This document shows positions 15,533 to 23,637 of a stretch of 46,503 nucleotides of DNA, piece by piece. The notes under the pieces are model-generated. The model saw only the letters and a list, made by a program, of their open reading frames with translations. It was not told the DNA's origin and ran no database searches. The number at the start of each line of letters is the position of its first letter. The first letter of the stretch is position 1. Position numbers and translations under genes: made by a program. Source of the stretch: a virus. The stretch covers positions 1 to 46,503 of IMG/VR virus record IMGVR_UViG_3300033571_005373; one strand, given 5' to 3'.

Positions 15533-16005
15533 TGAAAGACGACTCTGGTAACAGGAGATTTTACGGGGTATACAGAGGTACAGTAACTAACGTAAAAGAC
15601 CCAGAAAACAAGAAGAGAATCAAGGCTAGGGTACCCCAAGTATTGGGTGATGGAACCACGGACTGGATGTGGTGTAGCGACTACTCTGCGCAGAGCGCTG
15701 TTCCGCCGTCGATTGGTCAAGGTATTTGGGTAATGTTTGAGGGAGGAGACCCCTCTTTCCCTGTATGGACTGGTACTTTCGGTACGCATAAAGGCACTGG
15801 ACACCAGGTAAATATACGGCCATTAAATACTGGGTCTTATCCATCTACGGTTAAGCTTAGGTCTACTGGTTCTGGGGCCAAAGAGCTTGATTTAATCGCT
15901 ACGGTAATAGCTATAGCAAAAACGGTGGAAGATATACGCCTGTCTTTAAACTCTCATGGTGGTGGCGAGTTTGAATCGCCCCCTACAGACGTACAAAACT
16001 ATTAG
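15532..16005 (+). CDS. Baseplate spike-region protein with gp5-type OB fold
   Basis: 157 residues, ATG overlapping the previous stop. The N-terminal FYGVYRGTVTNVKDPENKKR is the OB-fold signature of gp5/VgrG/gpV proteins ('y.G.v...~~p~~~gRv~v..p'), followed by WMWCSDYSAQSAVPPSIGQG and VMFEGGDPSFPVWTGTF, the 'P.vG..V.v.f..gd...Pv..G' element. Such proteins make up the central spike base. There is no lysozyme or triple-helix needle, so the spike tip must be another protein. Ends with a short Gly-rich tail. Confidence 0.85.
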   Translation: MKDDSGNRRFYGVYRGTVTNVKDPENKKRIKARVPQVLGDGTTDWMWCSDYSAQSAVPPSIGQGIWVMFEGGDPSFPVWTGTFGTHKGTGHQVNIRPLNTGSYPSTVKLRSTGSGAKELDLIATVIAIAKTVEDIRLSLNSHGGGEFESPPTDVQNY

Positions 16006-16062
16006 TTCACCAAATAATTACCCTGTAAAACAGCGAAAATAGAACTATATTTAGGAGATTTA

Positions 16063-16533
16063 ATGCCATCTAACTACCCTTCCAGCATCAAGGTCTGGTC
16101 ACCAACCGATGCGGGATTTAACTATCCAGAAGATTTAAAAGAGGTTGTTTACGCTCGCCACGTTACTACTATTTACGATGAAGTAACTGCTGTTCAGCAA
16201 GAATTAGGCGCAGGCTCTGGAGGACTAAAGACCAGTGTTATTGACAGTCTTTCTCCTTTTGACCCACTTACTAGCGGAAAAACTTGGCCAAATCTTAGGA
16301 CAAGACTATTCAACATGGAACAAGGGGCTATTGACGGCTCCCTTAAGCGCGTAAGCATTTTAGGTGGGTCAACTATTACCCCATCTTCAGCTTCTACTGT
16401 AGGATTAACTGTTCGAGCTGCAACTGTACAAACGGCAAACTTAATTGAAATTAGAAACACAAGTAACGTTGTCAGAACCGCCTTTGGTTCTGATGGTCTA
16501 ATCTCAGGAGTAATTGACGGCGGCAACGCTTAA
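16063..16533 (+). CDS. Baseplate-associated or fibre-attachment protein
   Basis: 156 residues, ATG after TTAGGAGATTT. The segment VVYARHVTTIYDEVTAVQQE (A.hvn.i.~Ei.aiq..lG) is recurrent near phage fibre bases. The C-terminal half is strand-rich (SASTVGLTVRAATVQTANLI, then IEIRNTSNVVRTAFGSDGLI), which matches the repeating pattern at the start of tail fibres and 'tail needle' shafts. Likely an adaptor between the baseplate and a fibre. It sits between the OB protein and the large tail protein I-like protein. Confidence 0.6.
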   Translation: MPSNYPSSIKVWSPTDAGFNYPEDLKEVVYARHVTTIYDEVTAVQQELGAGSGGLKTSVIDSLSPFDPLTSGKTWPNLRTRLFNMEQGAIDGSLKRVSILGGSTITPSSASTVGLTVRAATVQTANLIEIRNTSNVVRTAFGSDGLISGVIDGGNA

Positions 16534-16543
16534 GGAGAATTAA

Positions 16544-19500
16544 ATGGGACTCTATAACGTTGCGGGGTACGATTCTGGTGATATTTACGGAGATATTCCA
16601 AAACTCCAGTACTACTCAGAACCTTTTAGGTCGATAGCAGTTAGCTATACCCAAATTGAACTTACTTGGGTAATTCCTTCTGGTGACTTTTTTGAACTGA
16701 GAGTAGTAAGAAGTACCGATGGATTTCCAGAAACTTCTGAAGACGGCGCTGTAGTCTATTCGTGGAACGTAACTACTGCAGGAGTTCTAGAGTCTAGTTT
16801 CTTAGACGGAGAAGACTCCTCAATACCACTAGTTCCTGGAAGATTTACTTATTACAGGATTTGGCTAAAAAATGCGCTTGGTAATTGGGTAATTGCTGCA
16901 GACTCGTACACCCTGCTACCAATCAATCACACTACGTATTCCCCTGATGGAACAGCGCTAGTAACAACCAAAAATAAACTTCTTGAAGTGCTTCCTAAAG
17001 TATTTACTACGGCTTCTCAGTCTCCTTTGGATGAGATTGACCCTAACTCTGATTTAGCTAAGTTTTTAGAAGGACCAGCATTTGAATTAGATAGAATGCT
17101 AACTTATGCTGAGCTACTTCTTCCCCTAGAAAGTAACAGGCTAGTTGGCCCTGAGATATTGTTGCTTCAAAGTTTGCAGCTAGGAGTTCCACTAGAGCCC
17201 TACTTAGCAACTAAACAGCAAAGACGCCTAACCCGTGAAGCTCTGTACATCTATCAAAACAAAGGAACTTACGCTGGTTTAGAGGCGTTTGTAGAAAGTT
17301 TTACTGGATTTGCTCCCGACATTTCTCCCTCCCCAAACCTAGTTCTAAGTCCACAAGACAGCAGCTTTACTGGTGGATTTGGTTTTTGGAGACCTGTAGG
17401 AGACGCAACCCTTGACCTAGAAACTACAGTACCAGGGGTTGGTCCAGAGGTAGAGCCGTATGTAGACGATTACAGATATGTAGCAAAAATTACTGCAAAC
17501 GAAGTTGGCGCAAGAATCATAAATGGAACTGACGACCCTATTAGACAAGGAACTCCAGTAAAAGCTGGAGAAGCTTATGTATTTTCTGGATACGGTAAGG
17601 CTGCAGACGAAACCACTATGGGCGTATCTGCCTACGCTCTTTGGTACAACTACAAAGGCGAGTTAATCGACATAGACCCACCAAGAACGTTTGTTCAAAC
17701 TCCACAATCTGTTACAGACGAGTGGACTCGGTTTGAATTTGTTGGAAGAGCTCCTGGCGTAGTTCGTGACGTTTCTGCATACAGTATCGAAGACGGGATA
17801 ATTACTTTATTTTTGTCTACTTTGAACGTCATGGTTAGAGGCGAAACCATCATTGTTGATGGGGTCAGTGATGACGTAGATGGGATTTACCAAATTGAAG
17901 GTGCTGGGGACATTACGGAAATTCCAGAAGGCGGAATTGCTGGTCTTTTAGGTTCTAATTTAAACCAAATTTACCTAGCAACTAGCTTACCCGATACTCC
18001 TACCACAGAAGTAAGCGGAACTATTACTGAAGCAACCCCTGATGTTGGACCTACAACGTACGTCATTATGGCTGGAGAAATTGTAGACGGTGAGGCCACT
18101 GTAACGTTTGCTCTTCCTCACGATTTAGTTGTTGGAGACAAAATCGTAATTCAAGCTATGAGCTCGTACTTTAGCTACGGACTGCACACTATAACTGGTG
18201 TTGGAGTAAACACTGTAGAATTTAGCATTTTTGAACCGTTTACTGGAGAGCCTGCAGTAGACGTTAGTGAGTCTTTTCCTGTAACTGGAGTTCCTTATGG
18301 AGGTGCTGTAAAAATTATTCCAGGGACTGGGACACCACTTGAGCCTGCAGTTTACGGTGGGTTTGAGCTCGTGTGTGCGACCACTGGAACACTGTACCTA
18401 GACCTATTCCAAATGGCGTCGTTCACTGTACAGGAATTTCACGAAGCTCGCGGTGTAGAGATGTTCTTAAACCCTACAAAAACTAACTATTTAAGGAACC
18501 CTGGATTCAACCCTACAACGCTAGCATTAACTTGGTCAATTGCGGCCCAAGATTATCAGAGTGTAGATAGAACAGACGAGCCTCTTGAACTGCTAGAAGA
18601 CGGTTACTCTTTAGAAGTAGAGACTCTAAACTGCGTGCCCACTTACCTTATGACTGCATACTCAGTTTCTGATGGAGTTGCTGAAGTAACTATAGGAACA
18701 AACGAACTTAGCGCTGGAGATGTGGTCCTAATTACGGGAGCAGGTCTGCAACCTGTTTACGGACAGCACCTAGTGCTCGCAGCTACTCCTACCACAGTTA
18801 GTTTTGCCCTAGAGTTACCAGACATTCCGACTACTCCAGCAGTAGCTGCAGTAACGCATCTTAAGTACGTAATGGTCGGATACTTGGTTAATAACAATAT
18901 TGCTACAGTTACGTTTACTGGTCCACACGGCATTGAAGAAGGTCAAATTGTTGACATTTCAGGTTTTGTTTCTAGCCCTATTTTGGGACAGCATTTAGTT
19001 ACGGATATTGGCGCTAGCACTATTAGCTTTGCTTTTCAGGCCCCTAACAGTACTACAGTACCGTTAACTGCGGCAGTTACGGCGCTAACAACGGTCTCTA
19101 CTAACTCGACCATTATTGGCTCTGGAAAGTTTGTCAGCGCATCTTTTTACGCAAAAACTCTTGAGGAAAACTCTGAAGAAACCTTCACAGTAGTTATATC
19201 CGCAGTAAACCTGTTAACACAACAGCCTGTATTTTCAACATCATTTCAAATAGAGGTTACCAATGAATTACAGCGATTTAACAAAGAGCTATTTGTTTCT
19301 AAAGTAGAGCCTGAAATTTATATAATAAATCTGACAATAGCTGGAAATACTAAGGGAAATACCGTGTACTTTGACAGAGCTGTAGTAGAGAATTCTTTTA
19401 CTCCTACAGATTACTTTGATGGGGATTTCCCAGCTTCTTACGGAGCTGTTTGGGAATCTATCCCGTTTGCCTCTGCTTCTCACTTGTACCCAAACCTTGC

Positions 19501-19606
19501 CATAAAAATGACTAGATTAAAACAAGAGCTGGAAAAGTATCTTCCAATTAATACTTCGTTCTTGGTTCAATGGCATGGCGGCGGAATAGCCAAACCTTCA
19601 ATTTAG
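16544..19606 (+). CDS. Large tail protein I-like baseplate protein with repeated beta modules
   Basis: 1020 residues, ATG after TAAGGAG. Residues about 172-262 are tail-protein-I-like: AKFLEGPAFELDRMLTYAEL, LLLQSLQLGVPLEPYLATKQ and RRLTREALYIYQNKGTYAGL are the P2 gpI-type helices that bind baseplate gp6/J. After that come two jelly-roll-like sections (near 265-400 and 615-690 onward; FGFWRPVGDATLDLE, TGTLYLDLFQMAS) interrupted by four beta modules (about 406-462, 502-575, 699-772, 773-849). The C-terminus returns to a jelly roll and then an LKQELEKYLPIN helix and FLVQWHGGG. It would sit on the baseplate periphery, and could bind surface glycans. Confidence 0.7.
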   Translation: MGLYNVAGYDSGDIYGDIPKLQYYSEPFRSIAVSYTQIELTWVIPSGDFFELRVVRSTDGFPETSEDGAVVYSWNVTTAGVLESSFLDGEDSSIPLVPGRFTYYRIWLKNALGNWVIAADSYTLLPINHTTYSPDGTALVTTKNKLLEVLPKVFTTASQSPLDEIDPNSDLAKFLEGPAFELDRMLTYAELLLPLESNRLVGPEILLLQSLQLGVPLEPYLATKQQRRLTREALYIYQNKGTYAGLEAFVESFTGFAPDISPSPNLVLSPQDSSFTGGFGFWRPVGDATLDLETTVPGVGPEVEPYVDDYRYVAKITANEVGARIINGTDDPIRQGTPVKAGEAYVFSGYGKAADETTMGVSAYALWYNYKGELIDIDPPRTFVQTPQSVTDEWTRFEFVGRAPGVVRDVSAYSIEDGIITLFLSTLNVMVRGETIIVDGVSDDVDGIYQIEGAGDITEIPEGGIAGLLGSNLNQIYLATSLPDTPTTEVSGTITEATPDVGPTTYVIMAGEIVDGEATVTFALPHDLVVGDKIVIQAMSSYFSYGLHTITGVGVNTVEFSIFEPFTGEPAVDVSESFPVTGVPYGGAVKIIPGTGTPLEPAVYGGFELVCATTGTLYLDLFQMASFTVQEFHEARGVEMFLNPTKTNYLRNPGFNPTTLALTWSIAAQDYQSVDRTDEPLELLEDGYSLEVETLNCVPTYLMTAYSVSDGVAEVTIGTNELSAGDVVLITGAGLQPVYGQHLVLAATPTTVSFALELPDIPTTPAVAAVTHLKYVMVGYLVNNNIATVTFTGPHGIEEGQIVDISGFVSSPILGQHLVTDIGASTISFAFQAPNSTTVPLTAAVTALTTVSTNSTIIGSGKFVSASFYAKTLEENSEETFTVVISAVNLLTQQPVFSTSFQIEVTNELQRFNKELFVSKVEPEIYIINLTIAGNTKGNTVYFDRAVVENSFTPTDYFDGDFPASYGAVWESIPFASASHLYPNLAIKMTRLKQELEKYLPINTSFLVQWHGGGIAKPSI
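17761..19090 (+). repeat. Four divergent repeats of a ~75-residue beta module
   Basis: Protein-level repeats at about 17761-17930, 18049-18270, 18640-18860 and 18862-19090. The shared pattern is [D/N]G.a.VTf.....L..GD.V.I.g.......G.H.v......tvsFa...p..p..pa..v. Clearest members are DGEATVTFALPHDLVVGDKI, DGVAEVTIGTNELSAGDVVL and NNIATVTFTGPHGIEEGQIV. A fifth copy lies in the gp6/J-like gene near 13785-14010. They diverge too far to be recent DNA duplications. Confidence 0.6.
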
Positions 19607-19621
19607 TGCTACTATCTAGCC

Positions 19622-19894
19622 ATGGATACTTTAGCTCACGTAATAGTTGCAGGCCTTGGAGTCGCCTTTATATTAGCCACAATTGACGATTTGTTAGGTC
19701 GGTACTTCCCTACTAAATGGGTAAAGGTCGTCTTAACCCTCCCCCTTTCTCTGTTACTCGTTTCCCCTTTAGGTGCTTACACCTTTGGTCAGTTGGTCGT
19801 CTTGGGTATTGCGGCAGGATTTTTTTCACTCTCGGCTTTACTTTTAATCAATCGACCTGTTAGTATACAAACTTCACCACGACGGAGAATTTAA
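19622..19894 (+). CDS. Small membrane protein with three predicted segments, holin-like
   Basis: 90 residues from ATG 19622. Hydrophobic segments at about 5-22 (AHVIVAGLGVAFILATIDDL), 34-54 (VVLTLPLSLLLVSPLGAYTF) and 57-76 (LVVLGIAAGFFSLSALLLIN), separated by short charged loops, end in a basic tail (SPRRRI). Size and topology suit a holin, and it lies at the junction of structural and replication modules, but no endolysin is adjacent. It could also be a membrane regulator of DNA entry. Very weak evidence for a specific function. Confidence 0.45.
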   Translation: MDTLAHVIVAGLGVAFILATIDDLLGRYFPTKWVKVVLTLPLSLLLVSPLGAYTFGQLVVLGIAAGFFSLSALLLINRPVSIQTSPRRRI

Positions 19895-19907
19895 AAAAGG
19901 AGTAAGA

Positions 19908-20906
19908 GTGGGGCACTCAGACGAGCTACTACTGCTGTCGCTTTCTGCAAACGAAGCCCGCACGCTACTCGCACTCCGCCACCTTTCCGACCGTGACGGA
20001 AAAATTGTTGCCACGATGGAAGAGCTAGGCATACTTACCAAGTACAGCCGTGAAACTCTCCGTGTTGCCGTACGTAGTCTAGAAGACCGCGGCCTAATCA
20101 CAACCAGACGTACCAAGAGAAACCTAGGTAAGTTGTACAAAAATGAGTACCAACTTATCCAAGAAAATCTGGCATCAGAAGACAAAAAGCAGGAAAATCT
20201 GGCATCACCTGCAGAGGTATTTGCACAGAAATTTCTGGCATCAACAGCTGGTACTGACGATATAGGAGTACCTAGTACCAATAGTAAGTCAATAGTATTA
20301 AATACTACGTATTTAATACCGAGCGAGGCTCGAGAGGAAGAATTCAAGGAGGTCAAATTGGTGAACAAATGGCAGGACGACGATGACCACATTGGCGGTT
20401 TCGGTTTACTTGATGGCGAGGTGCGGGCTTCACTGAAGCCAGTGCCAGTATCCAAGCGCAACCCCAAGACCAGATGGCAGAGACCACAGGATGACTGGAC
20501 TCCAGCGGATGTCGCCACAGAGTTTTCCTATCGGATGTACCAGAAGATTAACAACGCCCCTGCGATGATTAACACCGCAGAGCTACGTGGTGCTTTAGCT
20601 GCTTACCGCAAGCGTTACAACACCAACGCCACTATCGAGATGTCCGTCATGGAGAAGTTCTTTGGTGATGCTAGAATTTGGACTGACGCAAAAAAGGCCC
20701 CGCACTTCGCTCACAAAATATTTCTTCGGTTGATGACTACGGAAACCGCTAATGTTATGGATGAGCTGGGTATGAACGAGCCAGTGTCAACAGAGCCAGC
20801 ACGAAGCAACTACGTTTATGCTTCCGATGGGTCCAGATTTGACAACTCAATTCCAGGCCGTGTAGATTTACAGCGGTACGAGGAAAAACTACGGAGGGTA
20901 AAATGA
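19908..20906 (+). CDS. Replication initiator, winged-helix DnaD/lambda O-like
   Basis: 332 residues from GTG 19908, after AAGGAG. Residues about 5-75 are a winged helix: ANEARTLLALRHLSDRDGKI, MEELGILTKYSRETLRVAVR as the recognition helix, then a wing (LEDRGLITTRRTKRN). A linker of about 100 residues holds repeated DNA (20163-20319) like an origin. The C-terminal domain (about 205-300: TPADVATEFSYRMYQKINNA, ELRGALAAYRKRYNTNATIE) is alpha-helical, like initiators that recruit the helicase loader. ATGA overlap with the DnaC-like gene supports a joint role. Confidence 0.7.
   Translation: MGHSDELLLLSLSANEARTLLALRHLSDRDGKIVATMEELGILTKYSRETLRVAVRSLEDRGLITTRRTKRNLGKLYKNEYQLIQENLASEDKKQENLASPAEVFAQKFLASTAGTDDIGVPSTNSKSIVLNTTYLIPSEAREEEFKEVKLVNKWQDDDDHIGGFGLLDGEVRASLKPVPVSKRNPKTRWQRPQDDWTPADVATEFSYRMYQKINNAPAMINTAELRGALAAYRKRYNTNATIEMSVMEKFFGDARIWTDAKKAPHFAHKIFLRLMTTETANVMDELGMNEPVSTEPARSNYVYASDGSRFDNSIPGRVDLQRYEEKLRRVK
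20163..20243 (+). repeat. Three direct repeats (iteron-like) inside the initiator gene
   Basis: GAAAATCTGGCATCA occurs at 20163-20177 and 20193-20207, and the closely related AAATTTCTGGCATCA at 20229-20243. Shared core is TCTGGCATCA, at intervals of 30 and 36 bases, about three helical turns. They lie in the sequence coding for the linker between the DNA-binding and C-terminal domains, as iterons do in lambda O. Confidence 0.75.
20295..20319. other. AT-rich perfect inverted repeat, candidate origin unwinding region
   Basis: GTATTAAATAC (20295-20305) and GTATTTAATAC (20309-20319) are perfect inverted arms of 11 bases around the spacer TAC. The stretch is AT-rich and lies 52 bases after the iteron-like repeats, within the initiator gene linker. 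Position and composition suggest an origin of replication; a regulatory dyad is the alternative. Confidence 0.6.
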
Positions 20907-21628
20907 GTTACGAACTTTCACAGCTAGACCCAATGAAGATGCATTGGCTACTTAGGACCTCAAATATTCCACGTCGTTTTATCGGAATGGATAGAGCAGA
21001 CCTAGAGGCGCACGCTGGCTCCTTCCCAAAAATTATAGACAGCTGGCTAGAGCTTGTTATGGAAAAGCAAATCATTAAGCAAATTGGTGGGCTGGGAACT
21101 ACGGGTACTGGGCTACTATTTGACGGTGCCCCAGGACTAGGAAAGACAACACATGCTGTTGTTGCTGCCACAGAGCTTTTAAGGTCACTACCAGACGAAG
21201 CTAAAGAGGCAAGAGAAATTTTAGGCTTTCGCGAACAGGACTACGGTATGCACTGCCGTCCTGTCTATTACATGACCTACCCCGAGTTTTTAGCCCGTAA
21301 AAAGGCAATGTTTGATGCTGACCCAGAGACCAAGAAAGAGATGTTTTTGGAGATGGAAGGCTTCCATGGAAGAGCCAAAGAAGACCACATGAACGTCCGT
21401 GTACTGGTCCTAGACGACCTTGGAAAGGAATATAAGGGGTCTGGGTTCAATGACGCCTCATTTGACGAAATCCTGCGTTCCAGATACGATAGAGCCCTAC
21501 CAACAATTATTACTACAAACGTAATGCGTGATGATTGGGCTACGCAGTATGGTAAAGCTATGGGTAGTTTCGCCTTCGAAGCATTCAGAAGAGTTGAGAT
21601 AATAGGAGAGGACAGGCGTAAAAAATGA
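20903..21628 (+). CDS. DnaC-like helicase loader ATPase
   Basis: 241 residues, ATGA overlap with the initiator. An AAA+ ATPase with Walker A GAPGLGKTT at residues 75-83 and Walker B VLVLDDLGKEY with acidic pair D171-D172, followed by a short sensor region (YDRALPTIITTNV, 'tN' sensor-1). This is the DnaC/DnaI layout used to load DnaB-like helicase onto ssDNA. The helicase gene is two genes downstream. The N-terminal ~50 residues, which in DnaC bind helicase, are basic and not recognisable. Confidence 0.85.
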   Translation: MSYELSQLDPMKMHWLLRTSNIPRRFIGMDRADLEAHAGSFPKIIDSWLELVMEKQIIKQIGGLGTTGTGLLFDGAPGLGKTTHAVVAATELLRSLPDEAKEAREILGFREQDYGMHCRPVYYMTYPEFLARKKAMFDADPETKKEMFLEMEGFHGRAKEDHMNVRVLVLDDLGKEYKGSGFNDASFDEILRSRYDRALPTIITTNVMRDDWATQYGKAMGSFAFEAFRRVEIIGEDRRKK

Positions 21629-21933
21629 GAGGTTTAGACATGGAAATTGACTGGAGAACAGTCCAGCTATTTTTAGATGACTCTGGTGTTTCTGAAGTAG
21701 AGATTGACGCCGAAGATTCTTCCAAAGTTAGATGCGACTGTAGGGCATTCTCTAAGTCATCACGCTGTAAGCACACGCGCTATGTTCGCGCAGAGATGCT
21801 TCGTAACGAAGGAAATTACGCCATAAAAGTTCCTATGGATATTTCTGACGAAGAGGCTTTAGATGCCATGTCTTCTTCCGCAACTTTTAGAGAGTTTATT
21901 CTTAAGTACGGTAAGGTAGAGGTAATTGATTAA
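21625..21933 (+). CDS. SWIM zinc-finger protein
   Basis: 102 residues, ATGA overlap with the loader gene. A SWIM-type zinc finger C-x-C-x(n)-C-x-H is visible as CDCRAFSKSSRCKH. The N-terminal ~35 residues are acidic. SWIM domains bind DNA or proteins. The C-terminal half is helical (DEEALDAMSSSATFREFILK). Coupled location between loader and helicase suggests a replisome accessory, for example helping the loader bind the helicase or ssDNA. Function inferred from context only. Confidence 0.65.
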   Translation: MRGLDMEIDWRTVQLFLDDSGVSEVEIDAEDSSKVRCDCRAFSKSSRCKHTRYVRAEMLRNEGNYAIKVPMDISDEEALDAMSSSATFREFILKYGKVEVID

Positions 21934-22342
21934 TGGCGATATCTCCAATGAGACGTCCCCAAGAATTATCGTAGTAATAGACGTAGTCGCTAACTCAGAA
22001 ATTTTTGAAGAGAAAAAGATTCTCAGGACAATAGTTGAGAGAAAAGTTGTATCGCTAAACAATGTTGCGCTGTCAGAGCTTTGGACCGTGTCAAATAAGT
22101 ACGGACTATCAGTAGAACTTGCTGGGTTTGCAGATGAGCTGTGGACACAGGGACACCTAGACAGCTTTATGGAAAGACTCGAAAGACGCGGTGGAAACCC
22201 ATTTAATTACGCAGAACTATACAGCGATATAAATGAGTTCATTAGCGAGTTGCCTTACAGGACTAACCTAAAAGGCGTGGTAGATTTACGGGAGCGAATT
22301 GCAAGGTACGGTTCCTGGGGTATAGAATTAAATAATCTGTAA
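21926..22342 (+). CDS. Conserved phage hypothetical in replication module
   Basis: 138 residues from TTG 21926; the ATG at 21933 reads only 13 codons, so it is rejected. A ribosome-binding sequence (AGGTAGAGG) precedes the TTG. The N-terminus has a Rossmann-like strand (PRIIVVIDVVANSEIFEEKK), then the helix VALSELWTVSNKYGLSVELA and ERLERRGGNPFNYAELYSDI. A toprim or HAD-like fold is possible because of the 'vVIDVv' strand, but the key acidic partners are not clear. Function unknown. Confidence 0.6.
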   Translation: MINGDISNETSPRIIVVIDVVANSEIFEEKKILRTIVERKVVSLNNVALSELWTVSNKYGLSVELAGFADELWTQGHLDSFMERLERRGGNPFNYAELYSDINEFISELPYRTNLKGVVDLRERIARYGSWGIELNNL

Positions 22343-22365
22343 TAGTAACGAGGGTAGAGGGTAGA

Positions 22366-23637
22366 ATGGCGTATGACAATGAGCATCGGCTCGTCAGCAA
22401 AGTCGTAAAAGACAGAAACATAATTCCTGTTCTTGAGCAGGGAATCAAAGACGACTGGTTTGTAGATGATGACCTTAGGCGTGTCTGGAAGTTTGTACGG
22501 GACCACTATGTCAACTACAGGGAAGTCCCAACTGCCGTAACCGTTGTAGACAACTTCCCTAACTTTAAAGTCCTAGATGTCGAAGACACTATTGACTACC
22601 TAATTGACACCATAGTTGCGTTTAGACGTAGGACCATTACTCGAAACGGTATTGAGATTGTCGTCAATAAGATTGACATGAACGACCATGAGGCAGCTCT
22701 TATTGAGATGTCTAAGACAGTTTCGCTAGTCAATGAGCAAGGGGTTATAGGAACAACCCACATAGACCTTTCTGAGAACCCAGATAAGTTCTGGGAAGAC
22801 TATGAGAACGTACAGGGCAACAAGTTACTAGGAGTTCCTACAGGCTTCAAAAAGATTGACGAAGCTACTGCTGGTCTTCAAGGCGGTCAGTTGATTACAG
22901 TTATTGCTCCACCAAAGACTGGTAAGTCACAGATTATTCTTCGTATGGCCGCCAATGTTCACGAAGCTGGAATGGTCCCTATGTTTCAGTCTTTTGAGAT
23001 GACAAACCATGAGCAGGCTCAGAGGTACTTGTCTATGACTGCTCACATCAGTAACTCAAATCTTAGAAGAGGTAAACTCGACGTAGCTGAGGAAGACAAG
23101 CTGATTGGTCAAATAGAAAAGCTAAAACAATCTAAACCGTTTCACTTGGTAGACGCTGTGAACGGTCTGACTATTGACTCTTTACTAGCAAAAGCTGAGC
23201 AACTAAACCCAGACATACTTTTTGTAGACGGCGTATACCTGATGATGGACCAAGTTACTGGAGAAGCTAACACACCTCAGGCCCTGACCAACATAACTAG
23301 GGGCCTAAAAAGATTGGCCCAGAAACTAAACATACCAATCGTAATTTCTACCCAGACACTTCTTTGGAAGATGCGGGGCGGAAAAGTCTCTGCAGATTCA
23401 ATTGGTTACTCATCCTCATTCTTCCAAGACTCGGATGTTATTTTAGGTTTAGAACCAGTTGAGGATAGTGACTACACTAGAAACTTACGTGTAGTTCAGT
23501 CTAGAAACTCCGCACCAGAAGCAACTCTAATTACTTGGATATGGGATACGGGTTGTTTCCATGACGTCCCAGATAAAAATAACCCTAGCGCCGCGTGCAA
23601 GTTCTGTGCAGTTTGGGGTACGAAACACTTATTATGA
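22366..23637 (+). CDS. DnaB-like replicative helicase
   Basis: 423 residues, ATG 22366. N-terminal helical domain (residues 1-130) followed by the RecA-like core: GVPTGFKKIDEATAGLQGGQ (linker helix and L1 loop) and Walker A APPKTGKS (residues 181-188), then SFEMTNHEQAQRYL, equivalent to the H1a/H2 motif ('slEm....~~~R'), and ILFVDGVYLM as Walker B. A C-terminal motif SRNSAPEATLITW matches the arginine-finger H4 region. Unwinds DNA 5'->3' ahead of the phage polymerase. ATGA overlap with the primase gene is expected. Confidence 0.9.
   Translation: MAYDNEHRLVSKVVKDRNIIPVLEQGIKDDWFVDDDLRRVWKFVRDHYVNYREVPTAVTVVDNFPNFKVLDVEDTIDYLIDTIVAFRRRTITRNGIEIVVNKIDMNDHEAALIEMSKTVSLVNEQGVIGTTHIDLSENPDKFWEDYENVQGNKLLGVPTGFKKIDEATAGLQGGQLITVIAPPKTGKSQIILRMAANVHEAGMVPMFQSFEMTNHEQAQRYLSMTAHISNSNLRRGKLDVAEEDKLIGQIEKLKQSKPFHLVDAVNGLTIDSLLAKAEQLNPDILFVDGVYLMMDQVTGEANTPQALTNITRGLKRLAQKLNIPIVISTQTLLWKMRGGKVSADSIGYSSSFFQDSDVILGLEPVEDSDYTRNLRVVQSRNSAPEATLITWIWDTGCFHDVPDKNNPSAACKFCAVWGTKHLL

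Noticed and set aside
15322-15804. Leftward ORF of 160 codons opposite the gp6/J-like and OB genes
   Set aside because: Spans the junction of two well-supported rightward genes and has no recognisable domain.
16006-16062. Promoter in the 57-base gap before 16063
   Set aside because: AT-rich with a TATATT-like box, but no convincing -35 element at the right distance.
19874-20518. Long leftward ORF (214 codons) opposite the initiator gene
   Set aside because: It is Ser/Arg-rich shadow coding opposite a gene with clear domain motifs, ribosome site and operon coupling.
21933-21974. ATG at 21933 (TAATG) as start of the gene at 21926
   Set aside because: That frame stops after 13 codons; the long conserved-looking frame begins at TTG 21926.
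23595-23633. Extended N-terminus for the primase
   Set aside because: It overlaps the helicase C-terminus; ATG 23634 gives the ATGA coupling seen throughout the module and a full CHC2 finger.
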